A stretch of 64,000 nt of DNA from an uncultured Kocuria sp. (GCF_947500125.1 NZ_CANMRA010000016.1:1-64000); one strand, 5' to 3'; positions 1 through 10,349 are shown, counted from the first letter of the stretch. The notes: generated from the sequence alone by a model not told the origin. Program-made: numbers and translations.

Positions 1-2
1 GT

Positions 3-428
3 GTCTTCTACTACACCCCCGCCTTCGCCCTGGCCCTGCACACCCACGTCGGCCACGAACTGATGAACACCACCGCCGTGGCCCTGGGCCTGATCTTCGC
101 TACCGCCGCGCTGGCCGCCCCACCGGACCGCAGAGCGGTGCGCACGCAGGCCTTGGTGCTGCTCGCGGTGGCCACCGTGCTGGGGATCTGGGCGGTGTTC
201 ACGGCCCTGTCACCGACGGTGATCCAACCAGAGTGGTTCTCCGGACTCGGCCGAGACTGGGGGCCCTCCCCGCTGGCGGATCAACAATCCGCAGCCACCA
301 GGATCATCCTGGCCGGGGTCCTGCCCCTGCTGGCCGCGGCCCTGGCCGTCCTGGCCCGAGGACACCAGCACGGCACCACCGACGCCACCGTTGATCGAGG
401 AACCCCCAAGGACATCCACCATGGCTGA
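3..428 (+). CDS. ctaG: Cytochrome c oxidase assembly protein, CtaG family (5'-truncated by window edge)
   Basis: Open frame from base 3 (VFYYTPAFALALHTHVGHELMN...). C-terminus GRDWGPSPLADQQ resembles GRDWGRSPIEDQQ in the CopD-CtaG fusion at 19.3-21.4 kb. Confidence 0.8.
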   Translation, partial: VFYYTPAFALALHTHVGHELMNTTAVALGLIFATAALAAPPDRRAVRTQALVLLAVATVLGIWAVFTALSPTVIQPEWFSGLGRDWGPSPLADQQSAATRIILAGVLPLLAAALAVLARGHQHGTTDATVDRGTPKDIHHG

Positions 429-1068
429 AACCACCACCAGCGCCCACCCTCACCCAGGCGCCGGCCCGGTCGCCGAAGAGCACCTGCCCGGCTTCGCCCG
501 CCACCGCCCCTTCGCCCTGGTCCTGTTGGTGACCGGGGTGATCGGGTGGGTCGCCTCGGCGATCCTGGTGCTCGAGCGCCTTCAGCTCTACAAGGACCCG
601 GGCCACGTCACCAGTTGTGACATCAACCCCTGGGTGTCCTGCGGGCGCGTCATGGGCACCTGGCAGTCGGAACTCTTCGGCTTCCCCAACCCGCTGATCG
701 GCATCGTCGCCTTCGCGGTGGTGATCACCACCGCCATGGCCGCCCTGGCCGGGGCACAGTTCGGACGCTGGTACTGGATCGGCCTGCAGGCAGGGGTCAC
801 TCTCGGGGCGGTGTTCGTGATCTGGCTGTGGTCCCAGGCGCTGTTCACCATCTACATCCTGTGCCTGTACTGCATGATCGTGTGGGCGGCGATGATCCCG
901 CTGTTTCTCCTGCTCACCGTGCGCAACCTCGCCCACGGCATCATCCCCGCCCCGCCCCGGTTGGTGCGGTTTGCCTCCGAGTGGGCCTGGACTCTGGTGG
1001 TCATCGCCTACGTGGCCGTGGCGGCCTCGGTGTTCTTCCGCTTCTTTTCTATCTTCACCGGTCTCTGA
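421..1068 (+). CDS. Vitamin K epoxide reductase (VKOR) family membrane protein
   Basis: Multi-TM protein with CDINPWVSCG and ILCLYCMIVW (CxxC-type) motifs; ATG at 421 overlaps the end of ctaG. Confidence 0.85.
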   Translation: MAETTTSAHPHPGAGPVAEEHLPGFARHRPFALVLLVTGVIGWVASAILVLERLQLYKDPGHVTSCDINPWVSCGRVMGTWQSELFGFPNPLIGIVAFAVVITTAMAALAGAQFGRWYWIGLQAGVTLGAVFVIWLWSQALFTIYILCLYCMIVWAAMIPLFLLLTVRNLAHGIIPAPPRLVRFASEWAWTLVVIAYVAVAASVFFRFFSIFTGL

Positions 1069-1086
1069 CCAGCCCCTGAGCGACCT

Positions 1087-1124
1087 CGGCTCCGGCGTCT
1101 CTCGATGGAGAGGCGCCGGGGCCG
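1087..1124. terminator. Intrinsic terminator-like hairpin after VKOR gene
   Basis: CGGCTCCGGCGTCTCTC / GAGAGGCGCCGGGGCCG stem (two G-U pairs), loop GATG. Confidence 0.55.
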
Positions 1125-1165
1125 AAATCTGTCCGGGATCAAAGGAGGGGACCGCCCCCTCAGCG

Positions 1166-1378
1166 TCAGGGGGTGCAGCTGTTCCTGGTGGTCCTCGGTG
1201 AGATCTCTGCGCGGGCATAGCGCTCCGGCGGGATCGACTGGGTGCGTCGGCCGTCGCCGCGGGATCCACTTCCGCTGAGGCCATCGATGATCGAGCGATC
1301 GCCCAGCGCCCCGAATGCCAGTACGCCGATCAGCAGCACCACCACTATTAGCAACAGGAGCCACAGCCCCATGTCCAT
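1166..1378 (-). pseudogene. Small membrane protein with frameshifted SHOCT-like C-terminus
   Basis: MDMGLWLLLLIVVVLLIGVLAFGAL then PPERYARAEI. The expected SHOCT tail continues in another frame (TEDHQEQLHPL) after an apparent extra TC. Confidence 0.45.
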
Positions 1379-1600
1379 CACGCCACGGCAGCGCACCGCA
1401 CGGGGGACCTTCGCGAGTTGGTGAGGACCGGGCAACTGCGCATCCTGCTCGCGACGTCAAAAAGATATCCGCCGGGCCGTGGCGGCGCCGGGACAACCAC
1501 CGTGAAAGGACTGCTCTTGGCATCGGGAGTTCATCACGGTGCTGGCCGGGGGCCACGATCGGCCCACCCTGCGCTGAGCCGGAGGCCCGCTCCGCGGGGC

Positions 1601-2695
1601 TTACAGCCCGGAATAGGAGTGCAGTCCGGTGAACACCGTGTTCACCACGACGAAGTTGAAAATGACGCAGAGGTAACCCGCGATCGACAGCCACGCCGAG
1701 CGGGTGCCGGTCCAACCGCGGGTGGCGCGGGCGTGCATGTAGGCGGCGTAGACCACCCAGATCACGAACGTCCACACTTCTTTGACGTCCCAGCCCCAGT
1801 AGCGCCCCCAGGCCTGCTCGGCCCAGATCGCGCCGGCGGCCAGGGTGAAGGTCCAGAACGCGAAGCCGACCGCGTTGAGCCGGAAGGACAGGTTCTCGAG
1901 CGCCTGGGAGGAGGGGACCATGGCCAGGAAGCCCATACCGGGGGCCTCCCCGGCGAGGATCGTCCGCTCCCGCCGGGCCTGCAGCAGCTGCAGGACCGCC
2001 ATGGCGAAGGTGATGGTGAAGATCCCGGAGGCGGCCACCGCGATGGACACGTGGATCACCAGCCACCAGGACTGCAGGGCCGGGACCAGCGGGCCCACCG
2101 GGGTGGGGAACCCGATGGTGGCCGCGGTCAGCATGATCACCACGAGCCCGGACACGAGGACCCCCACGAAGCGCAGGTCACGCCGCCACAAGGAGACGAG
2201 GTAGACACCGGCCACGACCAGGGCCCCGGTGGTGGAGAACTCGTACATGTTGCCCCACGGCACCCGCGCCGCGGCGATCGCGCGGGTCACTACAGCTGCC
2301 GTGTGGAGGGCGAAGCCCAGGACCATGACCGTCACAGCCACCCGCGCGGCCGGGCGGCGTTCCCCGGTGTAGCGCATCTGCGCATCGGCCACGTGCTCGG
2401 CCAGCACAGAGCGGGCAGCGGCGCGGTAGCCGCGCCCGCGGTCCCCGGCGCCCAGACCGGCCCGCGGGTCGGTGGCCTCCAGGGGGCGCGCGTTCCCGGC
2501 GCCGGCCGACGCGGCGCCGATCAGCGCACGGTCGGCCTCGGTGTGGCGGCCGGTCTGTCCGGGTGCGTGGAGGGTCTTGGCGTGGGGGGCCATGTCCCAG
2601 GCGAAGGCGATGAAGCTGACCAGGTAGGTCATGGCGGCCAGGAGCATGAACAGTTCGCTCCAGGTGCCCAGGGTCTCGTTGACGGGCATGGGCAC
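1601..2695 (-). CDS. ccsB: System II cytochrome c biogenesis protein CcsB (CcsA family)
   Basis: Polytopic protein containing WGRYWGWDVKEVWTFVIWVVYAAYMHAR (WWD-type haem-handling motif); adjacent to resB. Confidence 0.9.
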   Translation of the reverse strand: MPMPVNETLGTWSELFMLLAAMTYLVSFIAFAWDMAPHAKTLHAPGQTGRHTEADRALIGAASAGAGNARPLEATDPRAGLGAGDRGRGYRAAARSVLAEHVADAQMRYTGERRPAARVAVTVMVLGFALHTAAVVTRAIAAARVPWGNMYEFSTTGALVVAGVYLVSLWRRDLRFVGVLVSGLVVIMLTAATIGFPTPVGPLVPALQSWWLVIHVSIAVAASGIFTITFAMAVLQLLQARRERTILAGEAPGMGFLAMVPSSQALENLSFRLNAVGFAFWTFTLAAGAIWAEQAWGRYWGWDVKEVWTFVIWVVYAAYMHARATRGWTGTRSAWLSIAGYLCVIFNFVVVNTVFTGLHSYSGL

Positions 2696-2701
2696 TTCCT
2701 C

Positions 2702-4528
2702 TCAGTTGGTGGTGGGGCCGCGGCGGGCCCGGTCCGTGGTCTTCTCGGGGGCAGACTCTGTGCGGTCACCGGCGTCATCGCGCACCCCGATCGCCTTCCA
2801 GTGGGTGGTGAACAGCTCGCCCAGCGACTCGGCCTCCGTACGCAGTCGGGGGTCCTCGCCGCGGGCCAGCAGCCCGTACTCCACCACGGTGGCCGGACGG
2901 CCCTGATCGTCGAGGTCGGTGGTGGCGCGCACCCAGACGCGGCGGCGGGAGATGAACATCGACATCAGCAGCCCGGCGAAGGCGGCCACGAAGGAGATGA
3001 AGGCCCCGGTGCGTCCCGGGTCGTAGACGATGTCCAGGCCCACGTAGCGCTTCACGTCCAGAAACTCGATCGTGCCCTTGCCCTCGGGCAGCTCGTGCAC
3101 GGGGTTCGCGGCGTCCAGGGTGATCGCCCCGTTGTCACTCATCATCGAGTTGAGCTCGGTGAGCGGTGCCACGTCGAGGACGTACACGTTCTGCGGCTTA
3201 CCGGTGTCCAGGCCCAGATCCCCGTAGTAGGAGGACAGGATCAGGCGGGGGTTGGCCAGACCCGGATCGCCCGAGCGCGGCATCCCGTCCGGGCCGGTGA
3301 CCGCGGTGGGCAGCAGCAACCCGGTGAAGCCCAGCTGGTCGGGGCGCGCGTCGGGGACCTTGAGGGTCAGGTTGGAGGTGTAGACCCCATCGACCGGGAT
3401 CGTCACCACCGGGCCCTCGAACGCCACCTCCCCGTTGCCGTCGGTCACCCGGATCACCGGGGCGTAGCCGTTGCCCACCAGGTAGGACTTCACCCCGTCG
3501 ACGTTGACCGGTGCATTGACTTTCAACGTCTCCTGCCGCGGGGCCGCACCGGGGGCGTCCTCGATGGTGACCTCGGCGGTGAAGTCGATCGGGGCCCCGT
3601 AGTTCCGAGGGTTGGTGGTGTCGCGGTAGAACTCGGAGGAGAAGTCGTCCAGGCGCAACGAGAAAGGGGGCAGCCAATCGGGGTTGTAATTGGTGCCCGG
3701 GGTGAAGGAGTCATAGCCGATCAGGGTGTTCACGAAGGACTCGTCCTCCACCAAGATTTTCTGCCCCTTGTAGCCGAACAAAGAGCCCACGGCCACGGAG
3801 ATCAGCACCCCCAGCAGGGCCAGGTGGAAGACGACGTTGCCGACCTCCTTCCACATCCCCCGCTCGGCGGCCACCGACGGGGCGGCCGTGCCGGTCTCGC
3901 GTACGGCCACCCGATAGCCGCGCCTTTTGAGCAGCCGGGCGGCCTCAGCCACGACCTCGTCCGGGGCCGGTGCCGCCGCGCTGTCGCACCCGCCCAGGGT
4001 CAGGGACCGGTGTTCGGGCAGCCGCTCCAGCCGACGTGGGGTGCGCGGAGGCTCGGCCCGCCACGCCCGCCAGTGCTTGCCCGCCCGCGGGAGCACGCAG
4101 CCCACCAGGGAGACGAACAGCAGGATGTAGATCGCGGAGAACCACGCCGAGGAGAAAACATCGAAAAGCTGCAACCGGTCCAGCCACGGTCCCAGGGTCG
4201 GGTTGTTGTCGATGTAGTCGCTCACCCGAGCGGGGTCCTGGATGCGCTGGGGGAAGATCGACCCGGGCACAGCCGCGACGGCCAGCAGCAGCAGCAGGAA
4301 CAGGGCGGTATTCATCTTCGTCAGCTGGGTCCAGGCCCACCGGGCCATGCCCACTGGTCCCAGAACCGGAACCTCGACATCGCCGGGACCCTGGCCGGAC
4401 CCGCCGGAGGGAGCACTCCGGGCATTTCTGCTGGTGGTGTCCTCGGGAGTGTTCTCGGCGTCGCCGGTGGCGCTCACGGTGACCTCTTCGTCCCCGGGGC
4501 GGGGACCGGGTGGAGTGCCGGTGCTCAT
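2702..4528 (-). CDS. resB: Cytochrome c biogenesis protein ResB
   Basis: 608 aa, large extracytoplasmic domain and TMs typical of ResB; operon with ccsB and tlpA-like gene. Confidence 0.9.
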   Translation of the reverse strand: MSTGTPPGPRPGDEEVTVSATGDAENTPEDTTSRNARSAPSGGSGQGPGDVEVPVLGPVGMARWAWTQLTKMNTALFLLLLLAVAAVPGSIFPQRIQDPARVSDYIDNNPTLGPWLDRLQLFDVFSSAWFSAIYILLFVSLVGCVLPRAGKHWRAWRAEPPRTPRRLERLPEHRSLTLGGCDSAAAPAPDEVVAEAARLLKRRGYRVAVRETGTAAPSVAAERGMWKEVGNVVFHLALLGVLISVAVGSLFGYKGQKILVEDESFVNTLIGYDSFTPGTNYNPDWLPPFSLRLDDFSSEFYRDTTNPRNYGAPIDFTAEVTIEDAPGAAPRQETLKVNAPVNVDGVKSYLVGNGYAPVIRVTDGNGEVAFEGPVVTIPVDGVYTSNLTLKVPDARPDQLGFTGLLLPTAVTGPDGMPRSGDPGLANPRLILSSYYGDLGLDTGKPQNVYVLDVAPLTELNSMMSDNGAITLDAANPVHELPEGKGTIEFLDVKRYVGLDIVYDPGRTGAFISFVAAFAGLLMSMFISRRRVWVRATTDLDDQGRPATVVEYGLLARGEDPRLRTEAESLGELFTTHWKAIGVRDDAGDRTESAPEKTTDRARRGPTTN

Positions 4529-5157
4529 GCCGTCTCAGCCGCCACGTCGGCCAGGAGCGTTTCGAGGATCGAGCGATCGGCCAGGCCCAGGATGCGGGCC
4601 GCCACCCGACCTTGGGCGTCGAGCACCAGCGTGGTGGGCACCGCCTGCGGGGGCACGTAGGCGCTCAGGGCCATCAGCACGTCCCCGTCCTTGTCTTCGA
4701 AGGAGGGGTAAGGGATCTCGAAGGTGCGCTCGAAGGCTTGCGCGGTGGCTCGCTCGTCGCGCAGGTTCACCCCGTAGAAGGTGACCTGCCCCGCGAAGCG
4801 CTGGGCGAGCTCCTTCAGATCGGGGGCCTCCACCCGGCACGGGGCGCACCCGGCGTACCAGAAGTTCAGCAGGACGGGGGTCCCGCGCAGGTCCGCGGCC
4901 GAGGCCTGGGTGGCGTCGAAGAAGGTGCCGGTGAACTGCACCGGTTCCCCGCGCTGGTCCGGGGCGTATGCGGAGACCGTGCCGTCCCCGCCGATGTAGC
5001 CCTTCCCATCTCCGGCATTGGCCTGCTGGGCCAGCGAGTCCTCCTCGGCACCGCAACCAGTCAAGCTCGCTCCAAGGGCACCCAGAGCGGTCAGGGAAAG
5101 CACACGGCGTCGGGACAGCGTGGCCGTGGGGAGGATGAGGCGGGAGGTCGCGAACAT
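4525..5157 (-). CDS. TlpA/ResA-type thioredoxin-like protein
   Basis: LNFWYAGCAPCRVEAPDLKEL (WxxxCAPC) redox motif; N-terminal export signal with lipobox-like LTGC. Confidence 0.88.
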   Translation of the reverse strand: MFATSRLILPTATLSRRRVLSLTALGALGASLTGCGAEEDSLAQQANAGDGKGYIGGDGTVSAYAPDQRGEPVQFTGTFFDATQASAADLRGTPVLLNFWYAGCAPCRVEAPDLKELAQRFAGQVTFYGVNLRDERATAQAFERTFEIPYPSFEDKDGDVLMALSAYVPPQAVPTTLVLDAQGRVAARILGLADRSILETLLADVAAETA

Positions 5158-5397
5158 TTCACCAGGGGATCAGATCGAGGTGGGCAGGAGATGACCGGGT
5201 CGAACCCCACTCACTATGGCCAGCGAAACTGATGAGCCCCTGGACGCCCCTCCTGTCGGCGCTCCGGGACGGAGCTCGCCCAGGCCCGGGGGGCACCCCC
5301 ACCGGCGTGCTCATGCGGTAGGCACCTCATGGCCATGGGATCCGTTCCCGCCGACATGGAACGGTAGGAAAAGCTGTGACGGGTGACCGGCCACCTC

Positions 5398-5910
5398 TTA
5401 TGCGTGGTCCTCGGTGCGCGGTGGCACCATCGTGCCCACCAGGAGGGCAACCACCCCGGTGGTGACGAAAACGTCGGCGAGGTTGAAGGTGGGGAACCAC
5501 CCGGTGTGCAAATAGTCCACCACCCCGTCCCCGTCGAGGCGGTCGAGGAAGTTCCCGATAGCGCCCCCGAGCAGCAGGGTCGCTCCGACGCGGGTGAGCC
5601 GGGTGAGGGTGGGTACCGCAATGAGCAGGTACCAGGTCAGCCCGGCGATGATCGCCCCGGTCGCGGCGATGACGACCCAGGAGGGCAGGGCCGCCCCGAG
5701 GCTGAAAGCCACCCCGGGATTGTGGTGCAGGCGCAGCATGAGCAGCCCCAGATCCACCGCCTCGCCGCTCGCAAGCCGGGCTTCGGCCACGGCTTTGACG
5801 ATCAGGTCGACGGCGGCCAGCCCTGCCGCCCCGACCAGCAGAACAACTGTCCTGCGGCGGGTCTCCGGCCTGCTCGAGGCGCCGGTGCGGGGCGGGGGAG
5901 CGTCGCTCAT
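5398..5910 (-). CDS. lspA: Lipoprotein signal peptidase (signal peptidase II)
   Basis: NPGVAFSLG, GGAIGNFLDRL and FNLADVF signature motifs. Confidence 0.93.
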   Translation of the reverse strand: MSDAPPPRTGASSRPETRRRTVVLLVGAAGLAAVDLIVKAVAEARLASGEAVDLGLLMLRLHHNPGVAFSLGAALPSWVVIAATGAIIAGLTWYLLIAVPTLTRLTRVGATLLLGGAIGNFLDRLDGDGVVDYLHTGWFPTFNLADVFVTTGVVALLVGTMVPPRTEDHA

Positions 5911-7850
5911 GCGGCCGGTTCCAGGGACGGTGCGGGCTGGGCGGCCGGGCGCGCAGTGTCACGGCGGATCCGGCCGGCGCGCACCCCGTTGGCGATGATC
6001 AGGATCTCGGCCACCTCGTGCACCAGCACCACCGCGGCCAGCCCCAGGATGCCGAACAGTGCCAGGGGGATCAGCACCGCGATCAGCGCCAGGGACACCC
6101 CGACGTTCTGCAGCATGATCGACCGGGTCCGCCGGGCGTGGCCGAGGGCCTGGGGCAGGTGCTGGAGGTCCTCGCCCATCAAGGCGATGTCGGCGGTCTC
6201 GATGGCCACGTCGGTGCCCATCGCGCCCATGGCGATGCCGATGTCGGCGGTGGCCAGGGCCGGGGCGTCGTTGACGCCGTCACCGACCATCGCCGTGGGG
6301 CGCTGCTCCTTGAGGGTGCGGATGATCTCCGCCTTGTCCTGTGGGCGCAGGTCGGCGTGGACCTGGGTGATGCCGGCGGCCTGGGCCAGGGCGGTGGCGG
6401 TGAGGGTGTTGTCCCCGGTGAGCATCGCGGTGGTGTACCCGGCGCGGTTGAGCCGGGTGATCACCTCTCGGGCTTCCGGGCGCAGCTCATCACGCACCGC
6501 GACTGCCCCGATGACATCCCCGTCCTGCTCGATGAGCACGGCCGTGGCACCGGCGCGCTGCATCCGCTCGATGTCTCCGGCCAGGGGCCCGGGGGTGATC
6601 CACCCCGGGCGGCCCAGGCGCAGGCGCGCACCCTCGAAGGTGCCGAACAGCCCGGCCCCGGGAACGGTGTCCACCTGGGTCACCTCGGCCTGCTCAGGTG
6701 TGGCGGCGAGGATGGCCCGGGCCAGGGGGTGTTCGCTGCGGGCCTCCAGCCCGGCCGCCAGCGACATCACCCGTTCCCGGGTCACCCCGGGACTGGTGGC
6801 GACCTCGATGACGGCCGGGTTGTTGCGGGTGAGGGTGCCGGTCTTGTCCAGGGCGATGGTGCCGATCTTGCCCAGGGTCTCCACCGCGGCACCGCCCTTG
6901 ATCAGCACCCCGATGCGGCTGGCCGCCCCCACCGAGGCCACCACGGTCACGGGCACCGAGATCGCCAGCGCACACGGTGAGGCCGCCACCAGCACGACCA
7001 GGGCGCGTTCGAACCACAGCAGCGGCTCCCCGACGATGAACCCGTAGGCCACGATCAGGGCCGCGGCGATGAGGATCCCCGGCACTAGCTTGCTGGCGAT
7101 GGCATCGGCCAGCCGTTGGCCGGGGCCCTTGCGGGACTGCTCGGTCTCGACGATGTGCACGATCTTCGCCAGAGAGTTGTCCTCGGCGGTGCTGGTGACC
7201 TCGACCTCCAGCGGGCCGGTGCCGTTGATGGACCCGGCGTAGACCTCCGAACCCGGTCCGACCTCCACCGGCACGGACTCCCCGGTCAGCGCCGAGGTGT
7301 CCACCGAGGTGCGCCCGGTGAGGATCCGCCCGTCGGTGGCCACCCGCTCCCCGGGACGGACCACCATCCGGTCCCCCGGCACCAGCTCGGCCGGGGACAC
7401 GGTGGCCGGCACCCCGCCCCGGAGCACCGTGGCCTGATCCGGGACCAGGTCCAGCAGCGCGCGCAACCCGCGCCGGGTCCGCGCCACCGAGTACTCCTCC
7501 AGCGCCTCGGCGATCGCGTAGAGGAAGGCCAGCGCCGCCGCCTCCTCGATCGCGCCCAGGGCTACCGCCCCGACGGCGGCGATCGTCATCAAGGTCCCGA
7601 CCCCGATGCGGCCCTTGGCCAGTCGGCGCAGCGTGGAGGGCACGAACGTCCACCCCGCCAACCCCAGCGCCACCACGCTCACGGCGGTGACCAGCCACTC
7701 GGGGCCGTCCATCAGGTGGGTGGCCCACCCGACTGCCAGCAGCACGCCGGCCGCGGAGGCGAACCGCACCTCGCTCACCTGCCAGAAACCGGCCGGCCCC
7801 GCTTCCTCGTGGTGGGCAGGCTCATCGTGGGCGCAGCAGGCATCACTCAT
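5907..7850 (-). CDS. Heavy-metal P1B-type ATPase (Cd/Zn/Pb-type efflux)
   Basis: DKTGTLT, TGES, SPCALAIS (CPx-type SPC variant) and GDGVNDAPAL motifs; ATG at 7850 overlaps the arsR-type gene by ATGA. Confidence 0.9.
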   Translation of the reverse strand: MSDACCAHDEPAHHEEAGPAGFWQVSEVRFASAAGVLLAVGWATHLMDGPEWLVTAVSVVALGLAGWTFVPSTLRRLAKGRIGVGTLMTIAAVGAVALGAIEEAAALAFLYAIAEALEEYSVARTRRGLRALLDLVPDQATVLRGGVPATVSPAELVPGDRMVVRPGERVATDGRILTGRTSVDTSALTGESVPVEVGPGSEVYAGSINGTGPLEVEVTSTAEDNSLAKIVHIVETEQSRKGPGQRLADAIASKLVPGILIAAALIVAYGFIVGEPLLWFERALVVLVAASPCALAISVPVTVVASVGAASRIGVLIKGGAAVETLGKIGTIALDKTGTLTRNNPAVIEVATSPGVTRERVMSLAAGLEARSEHPLARAILAATPEQAEVTQVDTVPGAGLFGTFEGARLRLGRPGWITPGPLAGDIERMQRAGATAVLIEQDGDVIGAVAVRDELRPEAREVITRLNRAGYTTAMLTGDNTLTATALAQAAGITQVHADLRPQDKAEIIRTLKEQRPTAMVGDGVNDAPALATADIGIAMGAMGTDVAIETADIALMGEDLQHLPQALGHARRTRSIMLQNVGVSLALIAVLIPLALFGILGLAAVVLVHEVAEILIIANGVRAGRIRRDTARPAAQPAPSLEPAA

Positions 7851-8233
7851 CGCACAACCTCCGGGGCCTGTCGGGTCTGCTGGGCGTCCAGACCGTAGTT
7901 CGGGCACAGGCTCACGGCGTTGCCAGTGGCCGACAACAGCACCTCGGCGGCAGCGAGCATGTCCAGCAGCTCCGGGCGGGTCAGCGAGTAGTACACGCTG
8001 CGCCCCTGCGCCCGACCCTGCACCAGCCCGCAACCGCGCAGGCACGCCACATGGCCTGACACGGTGGACTGGGCCAACCCCAGTTCGCTGGTGAGATCAC
8101 GTACCCGCACCTCCCCGACGGCCATTCGTTGCACGATGGCCAGCCGGGTCGGATCGGACAGGGAGTGGAACAATGCCGCCGCCGGATCCAACGCCCCGCA
8201 GGGGGCCTGCGGAACATACTCAGAAATCGTCAT
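7847..8233 (-). CDS. ArsR/CmtR-family metal-responsive repressor
   Basis: wHTH LAIVQRMAVGEVRVRDLTSELGLAQSTVSGHVACLRGCGLVQGRAQGRSVYYSL; translationally coupled to the P-type ATPase. Confidence 0.88.
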   Translation of the reverse strand: MTISEYVPQAPCGALDPAAALFHSLSDPTRLAIVQRMAVGEVRVRDLTSELGLAQSTVSGHVACLRGCGLVQGRAQGRSVYYSLTRPELLDMLAAAEVLLSATGNAVSLCPNYGLDAQQTRQAPEVVR

Positions 8234-8311
8234 GGGCCGATGATAGCCTCATTTTGGGTTGACAGTGGTCATGTGCGGTAGTCTCGGGGCGCCCCCTGGC
8301 CCGAGGAGACT

Positions 8312-9064
8312 GTGATGACGATTGGCGGCTACTTTGCCGAGACGGTGAACTCCGGGGCCCTGCTCATCGCTGTGCCCCTGGCGATGATCGCCGGGATTGT
8401 CTCTTTCATCTCCCCGTGCATTCTGCCGCTGGTGCCCGGCTACCTCGGCTATGTCTCCGGGCTGGCCGATCCGACTCGGGCGGACAACCGCCGGCGGGTG
8501 CTGGCTGGGGTGGGGCTGTTCATCCTGGGCTTCGCGGCGGTGTTCACTCTCTACGGGGCGGCCTTCGGCGCCATCGGGGGCTGGCTGGTGCGGTGGCAGG
8601 ATCCGCTGATGCGGGCCTTGGGGGTGTTCGTGGTGCTCATGGGACTGGTGCTGGTCGGGAAGTTCTCCTTCCTGCAGCAGACCAAGAAGCTGTCCTTCCA
8701 ACCCCGCACCGGCATCGCCGGCGCCCCGCTGCTCGGGGTGGTCTTCGGCCTGGGCTGGACACCGTGCATGGGCCCGACCCTCAGTGCCGTGCTGGCGCTG
8801 AGCACCACCACCGGAGGGGCCTGGCGCGGGGCCCTGCTGGGCTTCACCTACTGCCTGGGCCTGGGCATCCCTTTCGTCCTGGTCGCGGCCGGGCTCAACT
8901 GGGTCACCACGACCCTGAGCTACATCCGCCGCAACATCCGCACCTTCAACCTCGCCGGCGGCTCCGTGCTGATCGCCGTGGGGCTGCTGATGGTGACCGG
9001 GATCTGGATGCAGTGGATCTACCAGCTCCAAAGCCTCGCCGGCACCTTCATCACCCCCGTCTGA
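8312..9064 (+). CDS. ccdA: Cytochrome c biogenesis protein CcdA
   Basis: [19 protein letters not shown] and [15 protein letters not shown] paired Cys/Pro motifs of CcdA. Confidence 0.92.
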   Translation: MMTIGGYFAETVNSGALLIAVPLAMIAGIVSFISPCILPLVPGYLGYVSGLADPTRADNRRRVLAGVGLFILGFAAVFTLYGAAFGAIGGWLVRWQDPLMRALGVFVVLMGLVLVGKFSFLQQTKKLSFQPRTGIAGAPLLGVVFGLGWTPCMGPTLSAVLALSTTTGGAWRGALLGFTYCLGLGIPFVLVAAGLNWVTTTLSYIRRNIRTFNLAGGSVLIAVGLLMVTGIWMQWIYQLQSLAGTFITPV

Positions 9065-9146
9065 GTCCCCGGAGAACATCCCCAATTTGTGACGCACCGA
9101 ACCCCCAACACCCAACGATTCACCACACCATCACCGAGGAGCACAC

Positions 9147-10082
9147 ATGGCGAAGATCTACCACGACGTCACCGAGATCGTAGGCCGCACCCCGCTCGTC
9201 CGGCTGAACCATCTGGATGAGGGCCTGCCCGGCAACGTCGCCGTGAAGCTGGAGTTCTACAGCCCCGCCAACTCCGTCAAGGACCGGATCGGCGTGGCCA
9301 TCGTCGACGCCGCGGAGAAGTCCGGGCAGCTCAAGCCCGGCGGCACGATCGTCGAGGGCACCTCCGGCAACACCGGCATCGCCCTGGCCATGGTCGGCGC
9401 CGCCCGCGGCTACAAGGTCATCCTGACCATGCCCGAGACCATGTCCACGGAGCGGCGGGTCATGCTCCGCGCCTACGGCGCCCAGATCGTGCTCACCCCC
9501 GGCGCCGAGGGCATGCGCGGCGCGGTCGACAAGGCCCAGGAGATCGTCGAGTCCACCGAGAACGCCGTGCTGGCCAAGCAGTTCGCCAACGAGGCCAACC
9601 CGGCGATCCACTACGCCACCACCGGCCCGGAGATCTGGGAGGACACCGACGGCGAGGTCGACGTGTTCGTCTCCGGCGTGGGCACCGGCGGCACCATCAC
9701 GGGCGCGGGCCGCTACCTGCGCGAGCAGAAGCCGGACATCCGCCTGATCGTGGTCGAGCCGGCCGACTCCCCGCTGCTCACCGAGGGCAAGGCCGGGCCC
9801 CACAAGATCCAGGGCCTCGGGGCGAACTTCGTCCCCGACAACCTCGACCGCGAGATCTACGACGACGTCTACGACGTGACCGTGGAGGACTCGGTGCGGG
9901 TCGCCCGCGAGCTGGCCACCCAGGAGGGCATCCTCGGCGGGATCTCCTCGGGGGCCATCGTGTGGGCCGCCCTGCAGGAGGCCGCCAAGGAGGAGAACCG
10001 GGACAAGCTGATCGTGGCCATCGTGTGCGACTTCGGGGAGCGCTACATCTCCACCCTGCTCTACGAGGACATCCGCGGCTGA
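9147..10082 (+). CDS. cysK: Cysteine synthase A (O-acetylserine sulfhydrylase)
   Basis: PLP-binding NSVKDRIG, TSGNTGIALA and GTGGTITGAGRYL motifs, full length. Confidence 0.95.
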   Translation: MAKIYHDVTEIVGRTPLVRLNHLDEGLPGNVAVKLEFYSPANSVKDRIGVAIVDAAEKSGQLKPGGTIVEGTSGNTGIALAMVGAARGYKVILTMPETMSTERRVMLRAYGAQIVLTPGAEGMRGAVDKAQEIVESTENAVLAKQFANEANPAIHYATTGPEIWEDTDGEVDVFVSGVGTGGTITGAGRYLREQKPDIRLIVVEPADSPLLTEGKAGPHKIQGLGANFVPDNLDREIYDDVYDVTVEDSVRVARELATQEGILGGISSGAIVWAALQEAAKEENRDKLIVAIVCDFGERYISTLLYEDIRG

Positions 10083-10349
10083 GGCCCTGCCCGGGTTGCC
10101 GCGCTACGTTCAGCATTGCGCGTCCGGGACGCCATGACGCATTCCGGTGCCGGACGCCGGTTGCTACAGCTGGTGGCGCTCACCGGTCTCGGATCCGACT
10201 CCAAGAGCCGGTCTCGGCTGGACGCCTCCGGTGGCGGGCGGGATGGCTCCCCGCGCCTGGCACCGGATCTCTATCTCCCGCCGCACCCCCCAGGTGCGGC
10301 GGCGCAGCCTGACGCACCCACTCCTCACCCCCGAAGGGACCCCAGTGCC

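Noticed and set aside
1418-4660. 1080-aa + strand ORF
   Set aside because: Antisense to ccsB-resB-tlpA; Gly/Gln/His/Arg/Val-rich composition typical of a GC-driven shadow frame.
5383-7047. 554-aa + strand ORF
   Set aside because: Antisense to lspA and the P-type ATPase; no recognisable domain.
8259-8284. TTGACA...TAGTCT promoter between arsR-type gene and ccdA
   Set aside because: Spacer is only 14 bp, too short for a confident sigma-70-type call.
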